64,000 nt of DNA, taken from the NCBI GenBank assembly GCA_020248985.1, contig JADCGL010000002.1, forward strand, positions 1-64,000. The letters run 5' to 3'. Origin of the DNA: Telmatospirillum sp. (GTDB taxonomy: Bacteria; Pseudomonadota; Alphaproteobacteria; CACIAM-22H2). Shown in pieces: positions 42,833 through 51,414 of the stretch. The position numbers and the translations under genes were made by a program. The notes under the pieces are model-generated. The model saw nothing but the letters and a program-made list of their open reading frames with translations. It made no database searches and had not been told where the DNA came from. Position 1 is the first letter of the stretch; every line of letters begins with the position of its first letter.

Positions 42833-44290
42833 CTAAGCGGCCGCAAAATGCGTCTTGATGCGCTGGCGGACATGCGGATCGGCGCAGGTGTATTTGGCGC
42901 CGACGAGACCGTCGGAAAAGCGCACGATTTCCAAGGTCGCTTCGAACCCGATCGAGATGTAGGCGTTGCGCAGCAAGATCGTGGCGCGCACCGTCTGGCC
43001 GGGCAGCAGCGTGCCGGCAAACGGCCCGAACAGCAGGCCCGCCTCGCTCCAGTTGCGCAGCGGCACGCGCTGGCCCATCAGCTGCACGCGATCCTCGGGC
43101 CCGGCACTCATGCGCGGCGAAATGCGCCGCCCGGCCACCTGGCCCAAATCGGCAAACGCCATGGCCGCCACCTCGCGGTAGCGCATCTTGCGCATCTCGA
43201 GCATCTCCGAGGCCCCCAGCGCCTCGGCAACCTCGACCACCAGCGTGCGCCTCTCGTCGTGCGCCAGGCCGGGCGCGAAAAACTCGTCCTTGAAATCGCG
43301 GCTTTCGACGAGGTTGTTCACCATCGCGTCGAGATGGCGGCGCGCGTTCGTGTCGTCGATCTCGTTGTAGAGGCGCACGAGCGCCAGCAGCTTGCGGCCC
43401 GTGCCCAACTCGCGCGCCAGCAGCGGATCGAGGCTCTCCGGCACCACGAGGCGCGACATGCGCCGCGAAAGATTCTCGGCAAGCTGCGGTGCGGCCGCCA
43501 GCACGGGCAAGGCCGCGATCTTCTTGCGCAGGTCGCGCGTGGTCTTGAGCTCTTCCATCGGATCGCGCTCGGCCATCTTCGCGGGGCTCGCCAGCGCCGC
43601 ATCGAATGCATCGACGGCGGCCGCGGCCAGGTGCGGCAGCGCATGCACGCCGTTGAGGCGCGCGACCTCGGCCACAAACGGGCTGCGGTTGGCGCGGATC
43701 GCATCGGCGTCGCCGGCGATCGCCAGACAGGCGCGGATCTGCACCGCCAGCGCGTCGGCTGGGCCCACCAAGGCGGCGGCGGCGATCTTGAGACGCATCA
43801 TCTGCGCGAGCGTGTGGTCGAGCAGGTCGACGGCAACGGGCGTGCGTACCCCGGCGAGCAGTCTGAAACAAATGGTCGCCCGCGCCGCAAAATCGCCGGG
43901 CGGCGCCGCGGCCAAAGCAAGAGCCAAAGCAATGCCGGCATCGAGCGGTGCGGCCGTCGCGGCCGCGTCGAGGACAGCCGCATCGTCTGCCGCAGCCTGG
44001 CCGCGACGGACCGCGGCCTCGACTGCGCGCATCGCGGCATCGACCATGTCGAGCGTTTGGCGCATGCGCTCGGCCACCGGCTTTTGCGAAAGCTGGCCCT
44101 GCAGAATCGCAACGCGCTGCAGATACTCCTGGAACTTGGTTCCGGCGTTCAGAATCTTGCGTTGCTCGCGCGGATCGAACATCAGTTCGGTCCCGGTCAC
44201 GCGGACCTGCTCGAGATAGGGCTGCGCCACGCGAAACAGCAGATCGCGCGCGGGCGGTTCGAACACATCCTCAGGGCGTTGGCACAACAT
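42833..44290 (-). CDS. PilZ-domain c-di-GMP receptor with long helical N-terminus
   Basis: A 485-residue protein. The last 100 residues hold a PilZ domain with both c-di-GMP binding motifs: RISPR (RXXXR) and NWSEAG (NXSXXG), spaced normally. The first 370 residues are helical and alanine-rich with no recognised domain. It is cytoplasmic by appearance. A diguanylate cyclase is encoded at 54325, but no linkage beyond this is shown. The long N-terminal region may be the effector part regulated by c-di-GMP. Confidence 0.78.
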   Translation of the reverse strand: MLCQRPEDVFEPPARDLLFRVAQPYLEQVRVTGTELMFDPREQRKILNAGTKFQEYLQRVAILQGQLSQKPVAERMRQTLDMVDAAMRAVEAAVRRGQAAADDAAVLDAAATAAPLDAGIALALALAAAPPGDFAARATICFRLLAGVRTPVAVDLLDHTLAQMMRLKIAAAALVGPADALAVQIRACLAIAGDADAIRANRSPFVAEVARLNGVHALPHLAAAAVDAFDAALASPAKMAERDPMEELKTTRDLRKKIAALPVLAAAPQLAENLSRRMSRLVVPESLDPLLARELGTGRKLLALVRLYNEIDDTNARRHLDAMVNNLVESRDFKDEFFAPGLAHDERRTLVVEVAEALGASEMLEMRKMRYREVAAMAFADLGQVAGRRISPRMSAGPEDRVQLMGQRVPLRNWSEAGLLFGPFAGTLLPGQTVRATILLRNAYISIGFEATLEIVRFSDGLVGAKYTCADPHVRQRIKTHFAAA

Positions 44291-44331
44291 GCGGCGGAAA
44301 GTTTAGCCGGTCTGCACGCGGCCAACCACTG

Positions 44332-44772
44332 CTATCGACGCAATCTTTCGAGGGCGGCGCGCAATTTCTCCGGAATCGGTACCGGGCGCTGCGTGTCGCG
44401 GCGGGCGAAAACATGCACGAAATGCCCTTCGACGCGCGCCTGCGCCTCGCCCGACCTGAACAGGCCGAGCTCGTAGCGCACCGAGGTGGTGCCCAGATGC
44501 GCCACGCGCAGGCCCGCCTCGATCGTGTCGGGAAACGCGAACGAGCCGCGGAAGCGGCACATCGTCTCGATCGCCAGCCCGACCACCTCGCCGTTGCGGA
44601 AATCGAGCCCGCCCTGGTCGATCAGCCAGCGATTGATGACGGTGTCGAAATACGCGTAGTAGACCGCATTGTTGACGTGATCGTAGACGTCGTTGTCGCG
44701 CCAACGCGTCGGAACGCTTTCGAAATGCGGAAAATCGGCGCGCGAAGCGGGCGGCGTTTTCGGCTCGGTCAT
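44332..44772 (-). CDS. Acyl-CoA thioesterase, 4-hydroxybenzoyl-CoA thioesterase family
   Basis: A 146-residue hot-dog-fold enzyme. The catalytic Asp is in RWRDNDVYDHVNNAVYYAYFDT, a pattern shared with YbgC and FadM-type thioesterases. It begins five bases beyond the end of the hydrolase gene, and a start 21 bases earlier inside that gene is also possible. Substrate likely a medium or aromatic acyl-CoA; not determinable. Confidence 0.9.
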   Translation of the reverse strand: MTEPKTPPASRADFPHFESVPTRWRDNDVYDHVNNAVYYAYFDTVINRWLIDQGGLDFRNGEVVGLAIETMCRFRGSFAFPDTIEAGLRVAHLGTTSVRYELGLFRSGEAQARVEGHFVHVFARRDTQRPVPIPEKLRAALERLRR

Positions 44773-44776
44773 TTTG

Positions 44777-45565
44777 TCAGCAGATCCCGGCAAGGGCGTC
44801 GAGCACTTCGTCGGGCCGTTCGACCATCAGCATGTGGCCCGTGGCGGGCAGCGTCTTGGCCGTCGAATTTTTGACCGCGGCGACAAGGCTCTGGGCGGCC
44901 TTGGGCGGCGTCATGCGGTCCTGCGCCCCCAGCAGAAAAAGTGTGGGGCATGCGACCTTGGCAGCGGCCGCAGTCGCGTCGAGATAGGCATTGCACGCCG
45001 CAAGATCGGCCGCGAGCGCACCCGGTTTGGCGCGCGCCAAAAGCTGGGCGCCGCCGCCGGTCATCCAAGCGCCCGGCGCTTGCGCGCCGCCCAATTGGGC
45101 ATGAGCGCCGAAGCCCCAATCGACAATCATGGCGGCGGCGGCAGGATCGTTGGCGGCCGCTGCGGCCAGCAGCTTGGGATGCACCGGCATGGTGGCGGCC
45201 ACGCCCAACAAAGCCAGCGAAGCCACGCGCGCCGGGTGTTGGGCGGCGGTGTGCAAGGCGACGAGGCCGCCCATCGAATGGCCGATCAGGCTCGCTTTGG
45301 CAGCGCCCACGGCATCGAGCAGGCCCGCGACGAAATCGGCCATCGCCGCGATCGTGGCGAGCGGCGCGCCGCCCGAGCGCCCATGGCCCGGCAGATCGAC
45401 CGCCAGCACGTTGCGGCCATGATGGGCAAACCACCGCGCCTGCAGCATCCACACCGTATGGTCCATGCCCGCCCCGTGCAGAAACACGCAGGTGGGCTGG
45501 TTCGCCGCAAACGGCTGCCCGCCGGTCGCGGCAAAGATTTTCGTGCCCGCGACGTCGATCTCCAT
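44777..45565 (-). CDS. Alpha/beta hydrolase
   Basis: A 262-residue hydrolase. The oxyanion segment is FLHGAGMDHTVW, the nucleophile elbow is LIGHSMGGLVAL (Ser of GHSMG), the acid is in LLGAQDRMTPP, and the His in ATGHMLMVERP completes the triad. Substrate unknown. It lies three bases after metY on the same strand, and is followed closely by the thioesterase gene; together these look like one operon. Confidence 0.9.
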   Translation of the reverse strand: MEIDVAGTKIFAATGGQPFAANQPTCVFLHGAGMDHTVWMLQARWFAHHGRNVLAVDLPGHGRSGGAPLATIAAMADFVAGLLDAVGAAKASLIGHSMGGLVALHTAAQHPARVASLALLGVAATMPVHPKLLAAAAANDPAAAAMIVDWGFGAHAQLGGAQAPGAWMTGGGAQLLARAKPGALAADLAACNAYLDATAAAAKVACPTLFLLGAQDRMTPPKAAQSLVAAVKNSTAKTLPATGHMLMVERPDEVLDALAGIC

Positions 45566-45568
45566 CGC

Positions 45569-46876
45569 CTAACCCCCTGCCTTGACCTTGGGGGCTGCCG
45601 CCTTGAGGGCGGCGGCGAGATCGTCCTGCAGATCGGCGGCGTCTTCGAGGCCGATCGACAGCCGGATCATTTCTTCGCCGATCCCGGCGGCCTTCAGCGA
45701 TGCGGCATCCATCTGCTGATGCGTGGTCGAGGCAGGATGGATCACGAGCGATTTGGCGTCGCCGACATTGGCAAGATGGCTGAAAAGCTGCAGCGCTTCG
45801 ATGAAGCGTTTGCCCGCCGCCCGCCCGCCTTTGATGCCGAACGTGACAATCGAGCCGGCGCCCTTCGGCAAAAGGCGCCGGGCGAGCGCATGGTCGGGAT
45901 GGCTTGCAAGGTCCGGGTGGTTGACCCAGGCGACTTGATCGTGCGCTTCGAGGAAGCTTGCGATCGCGCGCGCATTCGCCACGTGGCGCGCCATGCGCAA
46001 GGGCAGCGTCTCGAGCCCCTGCAGCAGATGGAACGCGTTGGTCGGCGAAAGACACGCGCCGAAATCGCGCAAGCCCTCCGCACGCGCGCGCATCGCAAAC
46101 GCCGCCGGCCCGAACTCCTCGGCGAAATCGAGCCCGTGATAGCCCGCATAAGGCTCGGTCAGCGTGGGAAACTTGCCCGACGCGTCCCAATCGAAGCGGC
46201 CGGAATCGACTAGCGCCCCGCCGATCGCAACGCCATGCCCGCCGATCCATTTGGTCGCCGAATGCATGACGAGATCGGCTCCGTGGTCGAAGCCGCGGAA
46301 CAGATAGGGCGTGCAGAAAGTGCAGTCGAGCATCAAGGGCAGCTTGGCCGCATGCGCCACATCGGCGACCGCATCGACATCCATCACCTCGAGCCCCGGA
46401 TTGCCGAGCACTTCGCCGAACAGCAGTCGCGTTTCGGGGCGGATGGCGGCTTCGAAGGCTTTGGGGTCGCGCGGATCGACGAAGCTCGTGGATATGCCGA
46501 AGCGCGGCAGCGTGTGGGCGAACATGTTGTGCGAACCGCCATAGATCGAGGCCGAAGCCACGATATGCCCGCCCTGCCCCATCAGCGTGACGATGGCGAG
46601 ATGCAAGGCGGCCTGGCCCGAGGCGGTGGCGATCGCTGCAACCCCGCCTTCGAGCGCGGCGATGCGCTCTTCGAGCACGGCGACGGTCGGGTTCGAAATG
46701 CGGCTGTAGATGTGGCCCGCCCGTTCGAGATTGAACAAGGAGGCCGCGTGGTCGACGTCTTTGAACACGTAGGACGTGGTCTGGTAGATGGGCACGGCGC
46801 GTGCGCCCGTGGCCGCATCGGGATGCTGGCCCGCATGCAGGGCGAGCGTGTCGAAGCGCGGAAACTTGTCGGCCAT
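45569..46876 (-). CDS. metY: O-acetylhomoserine sulfhydrylase (MetY-type), PLP enzyme
   Basis: Makes homocysteine from O-acetylhomoserine and sulfide, the last carbon-sulfur step before methionine. The 435-residue protein is in the Cys/Met metabolism PLP family. The PLP lysine is in [33 protein letters not shown] and the PLP-contact ASGQAALH are typical. The 435-residue length favours MetY over MetZ or MetB (about 380-400). Upstream is a strong transcription terminator within the predicted leader. Confidence 0.93.
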   Translation of the reverse strand: MADKFPRFDTLALHAGQHPDAATGARAVPIYQTTSYVFKDVDHAASLFNLERAGHIYSRISNPTVAVLEERIAALEGGVAAIATASGQAALHLAIVTLMGQGGHIVASASIYGGSHNMFAHTLPRFGISTSFVDPRDPKAFEAAIRPETRLLFGEVLGNPGLEVMDVDAVADVAHAAKLPLMLDCTFCTPYLFRGFDHGADLVMHSATKWIGGHGVAIGGALVDSGRFDWDASGKFPTLTEPYAGYHGLDFAEEFGPAAFAMRARAEGLRDFGACLSPTNAFHLLQGLETLPLRMARHVANARAIASFLEAHDQVAWVNHPDLASHPDHALARRLLPKGAGSIVTFGIKGGRAAGKRFIEALQLFSHLANVGDAKSLVIHPASTTHQQMDAASLKAAGIGEEMIRLSIGLEDAADLQDDLAAALKAAAPKVKAGG

Positions 46877-46891
46877 GGCGCTGCCCTTTCC

Positions 46892-46951
46892 TCAAAAAAG
46901 AACCGCCCGGCGGCACTTGTGTGCGTCTTCCGGGCGGTTCCAAACCGGCAT
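46892..46951 (-). promoter_or_regulatory. metY leader: intrinsic terminator, rival hairpin and leader ORF
   Basis: On the minus strand GAACCGCCCGG and CCGGGCGGTTC (46930-46940 and 46900-46910) form a perfect 11-bp stem, followed by six T (46894-46899). The terminator ends 17 bases before the metY ATG. A competing CGGTT-TGG-AACCG hairpin uses the left arm. A 19-codon ORF (46951 to 46892, MPVWNRPEDAHKCRRAVLF) with an AGGGA ribosome site spans the whole structure. This looks like attenuation. No known SAM riboswitch core was recognised upstream. Confidence 0.65.
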
Positions 46952-47140
46952 GCGCGTCCCTGTTCAACTCGCAGCGGAAGCGAACCCTACTCAGACACCG
47001 GCGGCGCCGTCAATCGCGTGGCGCGCTTGGTGAAGCCGAAAGCTGCGAATTTTCCTTCCTCAAGGGCAGCGTTCTCAAAATCGGCGCTTGGCAAAGGGCG
47101 TTGCGGTTGGCATTGTGCCGCACCATTTTCGAGACAGGCG

Positions 47141-47157
47141 GCCCGGTTCAACCGGGC
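47141..47157. promoter_or_regulatory. Inverted repeat in the pntAA leader
   Basis: GCCCGGTT-C-AACCGGGC is a perfect 17-base inverted repeat, ending six bases before the GGGAGA ribosome site. It may be an operator or an RNA stem with a TTCAA loop. Confidence 0.4.
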
Positions 47158-47174
47158 TCGGCCGGGAGACGCGC

Positions 47175-48323
47175 ATGAAGGTTGGCATCCCCAAAGAACA
47201 TCGCGCATTCGAAGCGCGCGTGGCAGCGACACCGGACTCGATCAAGCGCATGAAGCCGCTTGGCTTGAGCTTTGCGGTCGAGGCGGGGGCCGGCCTTTCG
47301 GCGGCAATCCCGGATCAGGCTTTTATCGATGCCGGTGCGGAGATCGTCGCCGATACGGCGAGCCTGCTCGCCCAGTCCGACATTCTGCTGAAAGTCGGAC
47401 GGCCGCTGACGGCGGCAGAAAACGGCGGTACGGCCGAACTGGCGGGCTTGAAGCAGGGCGCTGTCGTCGTCTCGCAGCTCGATCCCTACCGCAACAAGGA
47501 CCAGGTCGCGGCCCTCGCGGCCCAAGGCCTGACGGCCTTTGCCATGGAGCTCGTGCCGCGCATCACGCGCGCCCAGGCCATGGACGTTCTGTCGAGCCAG
47601 GCGAACCTTGCCGGCTACAAGGCCGTGATCGATGCCGCCGAACAGTTCGGCCGCGCCTTCCCGATGATGATGACGGCGGCCGGCACGGTGGCACCCGCCA
47701 AGGTGCTCGTGATGGGGGCCGGCGTTGCGGGCCTGCAGGCGATCGCGACCGCGCGGCGCTTGGGCGCTGTCGTGTCGGCAACCGACGTGCGTTTGGCGGC
47801 CAAAGAACAGGTCGAGAGCTTGGGTGCCACCTTCGTGTTCGTGGACGACGAAGAAGCCCGCCAAGCCGAAACCTCGGGCGGCTACGCCAAGGAAATGTCC
47901 GACGCCTACAAAGCCAAACAGGCCGCTTTGATCGCCGAAACGATCAAGAAGATGGACGTCGTGATCTGCACGGCCCTCATCCCGGGCCGCCCAGCCCCGC
48001 GCCTCGTCAGCGACGCGATGGTGGCCTCGATGAAGCCGGGCTCGGTCGTGATCGACCTCGCCGTCGAAAACGGCGGCAATTGCGAAGGCAGTGCGATCGG
48101 CCAGATTGTGCAGGCGCACGGCGTCAAGATCGTGGGCTACGCCAACGTGCCCTCGCGCCTGGCGGTCGATGCCTCCGCGCTCTACGCGCGCAACTTGGCC
48201 GAGTTCCTGAAGCTGATCGTCGCCAAAGACGGAACGCTCAACATCGATCCGGCCGACGAAATCATCAAAGGATCGCTGCTGACCCGCGAGGGCCAGATCG
48301 TGCATCCCAACTTCGCGTCTTAA
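47175..48323 (+). CDS. pntAA: NAD(P) transhydrogenase subunit alpha, part 1
   Basis: The NAD(H)-binding domain I of proton-pumping transhydrogenase. It has 382 residues. MKVGIPKEHRAFEARVAATPDS and the dinucleotide fold VMGAGVAGLQAIATARRLGA are typical. The start at 47175 follows GGGAGA. In alphaproteobacteria the alpha chain is split, as here: domain I, then the membrane part in pntAB 15 bases downstream. The enzyme uses the proton gradient to supply NADPH. Confidence 0.95.
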   Translation: MKVGIPKEHRAFEARVAATPDSIKRMKPLGLSFAVEAGAGLSAAIPDQAFIDAGAEIVADTASLLAQSDILLKVGRPLTAAENGGTAELAGLKQGAVVVSQLDPYRNKDQVAALAAQGLTAFAMELVPRITRAQAMDVLSSQANLAGYKAVIDAAEQFGRAFPMMMTAAGTVAPAKVLVMGAGVAGLQAIATARRLGAVVSATDVRLAAKEQVESLGATFVFVDDEEARQAETSGGYAKEMSDAYKAKQAALIAETIKKMDVVICTALIPGRPAPRLVSDAMVASMKPGSVVIDLAVENGGNCEGSAIGQIVQAHGVKIVGYANVPSRLAVDASALYARNLAEFLKLIVAKDGTLNIDPADEIIKGSLLTREGQIVHPNFAS

Positions 48324-48338
48324 CGGAGAGCCGAAACC

Positions 48339-48749
48339 ATGGCCGATTCTGCCCTTCTCGACCGGGCTGCGCAGCTTGCGACCGACGCGGCTTCGCTTGC
48401 CGCCAAAGCGCGCGAGCTTGCCGTCCAAGCCGCCATGTCGCCCGAGGCCAGCGCAGGTGCCGGCCCCGACGCGCTGACCATGGGCCTCACCGTGCTCGTG
48501 CTCGCGACGTTCGTGGGCTACTACGTCGTGTGGCGCGTCACACCCGCTTTGCATTCGCCGCTGATGGCCGTCACCAACGCGATCAGCTCGGTCATCATCG
48601 TGGGCGCTTTGCTCGCGACCGGGGCTTCGGCCGTCGGCTTCAGCCAGGCGATGGGCTTCCTTGCCGTGGTGCTGGCGTCGGTCAACATCTTCGGCGGCTT
48701 CGTCGTGAGCCAGCGCATGCTGTCCAAGTTCAAAAAGAAGCAGAAATAG
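48339..48749 (+). CDS. pntAB: NAD(P) transhydrogenase subunit alpha, part 2
   Basis: A 136-residue membrane subunit. It has three to four helices from about residue 45 (LTMGLTVLVLATFVGYYVVWRV, then HSPLMAVTNAISSVIIVGALL and FLAVVLASVNIFGGFVVSQRML). SPLMAVTNAIS is diagnostic for domain II of the alpha chain. A hydrophilic alanine-rich stretch precedes the first helix. It sits between pntAA and pntB. Confidence 0.95.
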   Translation: MADSALLDRAAQLATDAASLAAKARELAVQAAMSPEASAGAGPDALTMGLTVLVLATFVGYYVVWRVTPALHSPLMAVTNAISSVIIVGALLATGASAVGFSQAMGFLAVVLASVNIFGGFVVSQRMLSKFKKKQK

Positions 48750-48767
48750 GCAAAGGGGATATCGATC

Positions 48768-50174
48768 ATGGGTGCCAATGCCGCTGCGCTTCTTTATCTG
48801 TTCGCGTCGATCTGCTTCATCATGAGCTTGCGCGGCCTGTCGAGCCCGGAAACGGCGCGCGGCGGGAACTTGTGGGGCGTGGTCGGCATGGCCGTCGCGA
48901 TCCTCACCACGCTCGCTTTGCCGCAGACGAGCTCGTTCGGCTTGATCCTCGCCGGCATCGTCATCGGCGGTGCGATCGGCACGTTCGTGGCCCTTCGCAT
49001 CGAGATGACCGCACTGCCGCAGCTCGTGGCGGCGTTCCACAGCCTCGTGGGCCTCGCCGCCGTGTTCGTGGCGGCCGCAACGCTCTATTCGCCGCAGAGC
49101 TTCGGCATCGGCATCCCGGGCGCCATCAAGGTTGCAAGCCTCGTCGAGTTGGCGATCGGCACGGCCATCGGTGCGATCACCTTCACGGGCTCGCTCGTGG
49201 CATTCGCCAAGCTCCAGGGCCTCGTCTCGGGTGCGCCCTTGCAGTTCCCGATGCAGCATCCGTTCAACGCGCTCCTCGGCGTGCTGATCGTCGCCAACAT
49301 CGTGTGGCTGTCGATGACGGGCAGCCCCGCCGCCTTCTGGTGCTTGGTGATCCTGTCGCTGGCGCTGGGCTTCCTGCTGATTCTGCCGATCGGCGGGGCC
49401 GACATGCCGGTCGTCGTGTCGATGCTGAACAGCTATTCGGGCTGGGCTGCGTGCGGCATCGGCTTCACCTTGCAGAACTCGCTGCTGATCGTGACGGGCG
49501 CGCTCGTGGGCTCGTCGGGTGCGATCCTGTCCTACGTCATGTGCAAGGGCATGAACCGCTCGATCTTCAACGTCATCCTGGGCGGCTTCGGCACCGATGC
49601 GGCGGCGGGTGCCGCTGCGGGTGGTGTGAAGGAACAGCGCCCGGTCAAGCAGGGCTCGGCCGACGACGCGCTGTTCATCATGAAAAACGCATCCTCGGTC
49701 ATCATCGTGCCGGGCTACGGCATGGCGGTGGCGCAAGCCCAGCATGCGCTGCGCGAAATGGCCGACATGCTGAAGAAAGAAGGCGTATCGGTGCGCTACG
49801 CGATCCATCCGGTGGCGGGCCGCATGCCGGGCCACATGAACGTGCTGCTCGCCGAAGCCAACGTGCCCTACGACGAAGTGTTCGAACTCGACGACATCAA
49901 CCGCGACTTCGCGCAAGCCGACGTCGCCTTCGTGATCGGGGCCAACGACGTGACGAACCCGGCCGCCAAGACCGATCCCAAGAGCCCGATCTACGGCATG
50001 CCGATCCTCGACGTCGAGAAGGCCAAGACCGTGCTGTTCATCAAGCGCTCGATGGCATCGGGCTATGCGGGCGTGGAGAACGAACTGTTCTTCCGCGACA
50101 ACACAATGATGCTGTTCGGCGACGCCAAGAAGGTCGTCGAAGACATCGTCAAGGCGATGAGCGGCGGGCACTAA
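48768..50174 (+). CDS. pntB: NAD(P) transhydrogenase subunit beta
   Basis: A 468-residue protein with the membrane half (about nine helices, residues 1-260) and the NADP-binding domain III (SVIIVPGYGMAVAQAQHAL, YAIHPVAGRMPGHMNVLLAEA, VIGANDVTNPAA). It completes the proton-translocating complex with PntAA and PntAB. AAGGGG precedes the start. The operon ends with a strong terminator. Confidence 0.96.
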   Translation: MGANAAALLYLFASICFIMSLRGLSSPETARGGNLWGVVGMAVAILTTLALPQTSSFGLILAGIVIGGAIGTFVALRIEMTALPQLVAAFHSLVGLAAVFVAAATLYSPQSFGIGIPGAIKVASLVELAIGTAIGAITFTGSLVAFAKLQGLVSGAPLQFPMQHPFNALLGVLIVANIVWLSMTGSPAAFWCLVILSLALGFLLILPIGGADMPVVVSMLNSYSGWAACGIGFTLQNSLLIVTGALVGSSGAILSYVMCKGMNRSIFNVILGGFGTDAAAGAAAGGVKEQRPVKQGSADDALFIMKNASSVIIVPGYGMAVAQAQHALREMADMLKKEGVSVRYAIHPVAGRMPGHMNVLLAEANVPYDEVFELDDINRDFAQADVAFVIGANDVTNPAAKTDPKSPIYGMPILDVEKAKTVLFIKRSMASGYAGVENELFFRDNTMMLFGDAKKVVEDIVKAMSGGH

Positions 50175-50202
50175 ACCTTCCGCTTCCGCGTCGAAACGAT
50201 CC

Positions 50203-50244
50203 AGCCCCCGGCCGCATCGCACGCGCTATGGCCGGGGGCTTTTT
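50203..50244 (+). terminator. Rho-independent terminator of the pnt operon
   Basis: AGCCCCCGGCC (50203-50213) pairs perfectly with GGCCGGGGGCT (50230-50240) across a 16-base loop, followed by TTTTC. It lies 28 bases after pntB. Confidence 0.88.
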
Positions 50245-50288
50245 CATGCGCGCTCGCACGCGCCCTCGTTTGACCGCAGCGCGGCATT

Positions 50289-50323
50289 GATGATATCGTC
50301 CATGATATCACTGGAGATATCCC
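50289..50323. promoter_or_regulatory. VapBC operator: three GATATC sites at 12-bp steps
   Basis: GATATC occurs at 50292, 50304 and 50316, exactly 12 bases apart, two of them in the larger form ATGATATC. The last site overlaps the GGAG ribosome site of vapB. Arrays of short palindromes like this are typical targets of ribbon-helix-helix antitoxins. Confidence 0.65.
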
Positions 50324-50324
50324 C

Positions 50325-50564
50325 ATGCCCGACATCCTCGTACGCGGCGTATCCGAAAAGACCGCAAAAGCGCTGAAGCTTCAGGCCAAAGTCCAAGGCG
50401 TGTCGGTCGCGGATCTGGCGCGCAAGGCGCTCGACGAGGCGGCGATGCGCGCCGAGCGGGACGCGGCATTGGATCGCATAGAAGCCCTCTCTCGCGAAAT
50501 GAAGGGCAAGTGGAAGGGTCCGTCGTCGCTTGAGATGATTCGCGCGGACCGCGATCGGCGATGA
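50325..50564 (+). CDS. vapB: VapB/FitA-type antitoxin
   Basis: A 79-residue protein with a ribbon-helix-helix N-terminus (MPDILVRGVSEKTAKALKLQA, residues about 2-40), characteristic of FitA-like antitoxins, and a charged C-terminal tail that would block the toxin. Overlaps vapC by ATGA. Palindromes upstream suggest autoregulation by the complex. Confidence 0.88.
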   Translation: MPDILVRGVSEKTAKALKLQAKVQGVSVADLARKALDEAAMRAERDAALDRIEALSREMKGKWKGPSSLEMIRADRDRR

Positions 50565-50959
50565 GTTGCGTCCTCGATGCCAGCATTTTCGGCATCGTGC
50601 TTTTCCACGAGACCGAGGCCGAAGCGGCCTTGCGACTCCTCCGTACGCCGGGTTTGGCCGCACCGCCGCAGTTGCGCACCGAGCTTGCCAATCTCGTCCG
50701 CCGCGCGGCAAAGCTGAACGGTTGGACCGTTGCTCATGCGCAATTCGTGCACGACGATTTTTGCAAAGCTGTGAGCTTCGAGCCCGACAGTGCCGAATTG
50801 GGGCGTGCGAGTCTGGCGCTCGCCCTCGAGCTCGACCATGCGGCACAGGACTGCGTCTATCTCGCCGTGGCGCGGGCGTTGCGGGTGCCGCTTGTCACGG
50901 CCGACGCCGTGTTTGCGCGCAAGGCCCGCCGCAAAGGGCACGCGGTCGAAACGCTCTGA
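50561..50959 (+). CDS. vapC: VapC-type PIN-domain toxin
   Basis: A 132-residue PIN-domain ribonuclease. Acidic residues expected to hold magnesium are D6 (VLDASIFG), the Glu in RTELANLV, the Asp in AQDCVYLAVA and the Asp in VTADAVFARK. The short overlap with vapB is classic for toxin-antitoxin pairs. Targets are unknown; VapC toxins usually cut tRNA or rRNA. It converges with rpsU, sharing a hairpin. Confidence 0.9.
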   Translation: MSCVLDASIFGIVLFHETEAEAALRLLRTPGLAAPPQLRTELANLVRRAAKLNGWTVAHAQFVHDDFCKAVSFEPDSAELGRASLALALELDHAAQDCVYLAVARALRVPLVTADAVFARKARRKGHAVETL

Positions 50960-50964
50960 ATGCC

Positions 50965-50997
50965 AAAAAGCCGCCGGGGCATCCCCAGGCGGCTTTG
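50965..50997 (-). terminator. Terminator of rpsU, possibly bidirectional
   Basis: Between the converging vapC and rpsU ends, AGCCGCC-GGGG and CCCC-A-GGCGGCT (arms 50969-50979 and 50983-50994) form a stem with one bulge. On the minus strand it is followed by TTTTT, on the plus strand only by TT. It serves rpsU best. Confidence 0.75.
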
Positions 50998-51025
50998 GCG
51001 GAAACCCGCGAAATCGAACGGAAGC

Positions 51026-51229
51026 TTAGAAGCCTTCGCGCTCCAAGCGCTTGCGCTGCAGCTTGCGCAGGCGGCGCACGCCTTCGGCCTTTTCGCGCGC
51101 GCGCTTTTCCGAGGGCTTCTCGAAATGGCGGCGCAGCTTCATTTCCCGGAAAATACCTTCGCGCTGCATCTTCTTCTTGAGCGCGCGCAGGGCCTGATCG
51201 ACATTGTTGTCGCGAACGATGACTTGCAC
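51026..51229 (-). CDS. rpsU: Ribosomal protein S21, GTG start
   Basis: A 67-residue small-subunit protein that helps initiation. It has the family core [21 protein letters not shown] and the arginine- and lysine-rich tail. The start is GTG at 51229 because AAGGAG lies 10 bases upstream and the length then matches S21; a TTG 21 bases earlier overlaps the ribosome site. A possible -10 element TATGAT lies at 51336-51341 on the minus strand, without a clear -35. Confidence 0.93.
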   Translation of the reverse strand: MQVIVRDNNVDQALRALKKKMQREGIFREMKLRRHFEKPSEKRAREKAEGVRRLRKLQRKRLEREGF

Positions 51230-51414
51230 GGGGGCCGTGCTCCTTTCCAAAACCGTTTCAAGGGGTTAAGAGAGGATTGCGAACGCCCCAAGGCACCCGT
51301 ACGACCCTCCGATGACCGACTGAGGGGCGCTGTATATCATAGGCCTTTGGGGCTTGCAAAGCCTCGATTGGCCCCTTTTCGGGCGGCACCCTACGTGCCA
51401 TATGCTTGAGGAAC

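Noticed and set aside
46940-47060. SAM-II or S-box riboswitch upstream of metY
   Set aside because: The conserved core sequences of these classes were not found on the minus strand, so only the terminator and rival hairpin were reported.
47148-50222. Very long open frame antisense to the pnt operon
   Set aside because: It mirrors the codon pattern of pntAA-pntAB-pntB, is rich in Arg and His and matches no family. Similar long antisense frames over tkt, efp-suhB and the OmpA genes were dismissed for the same reason.
50325-50959. vapBC region as part of an integrated element
   Set aside because: No integrase, attachment repeats or composition break were seen around the pair. It looks like a simple toxin-antitoxin insertion between pntB and rpsU.
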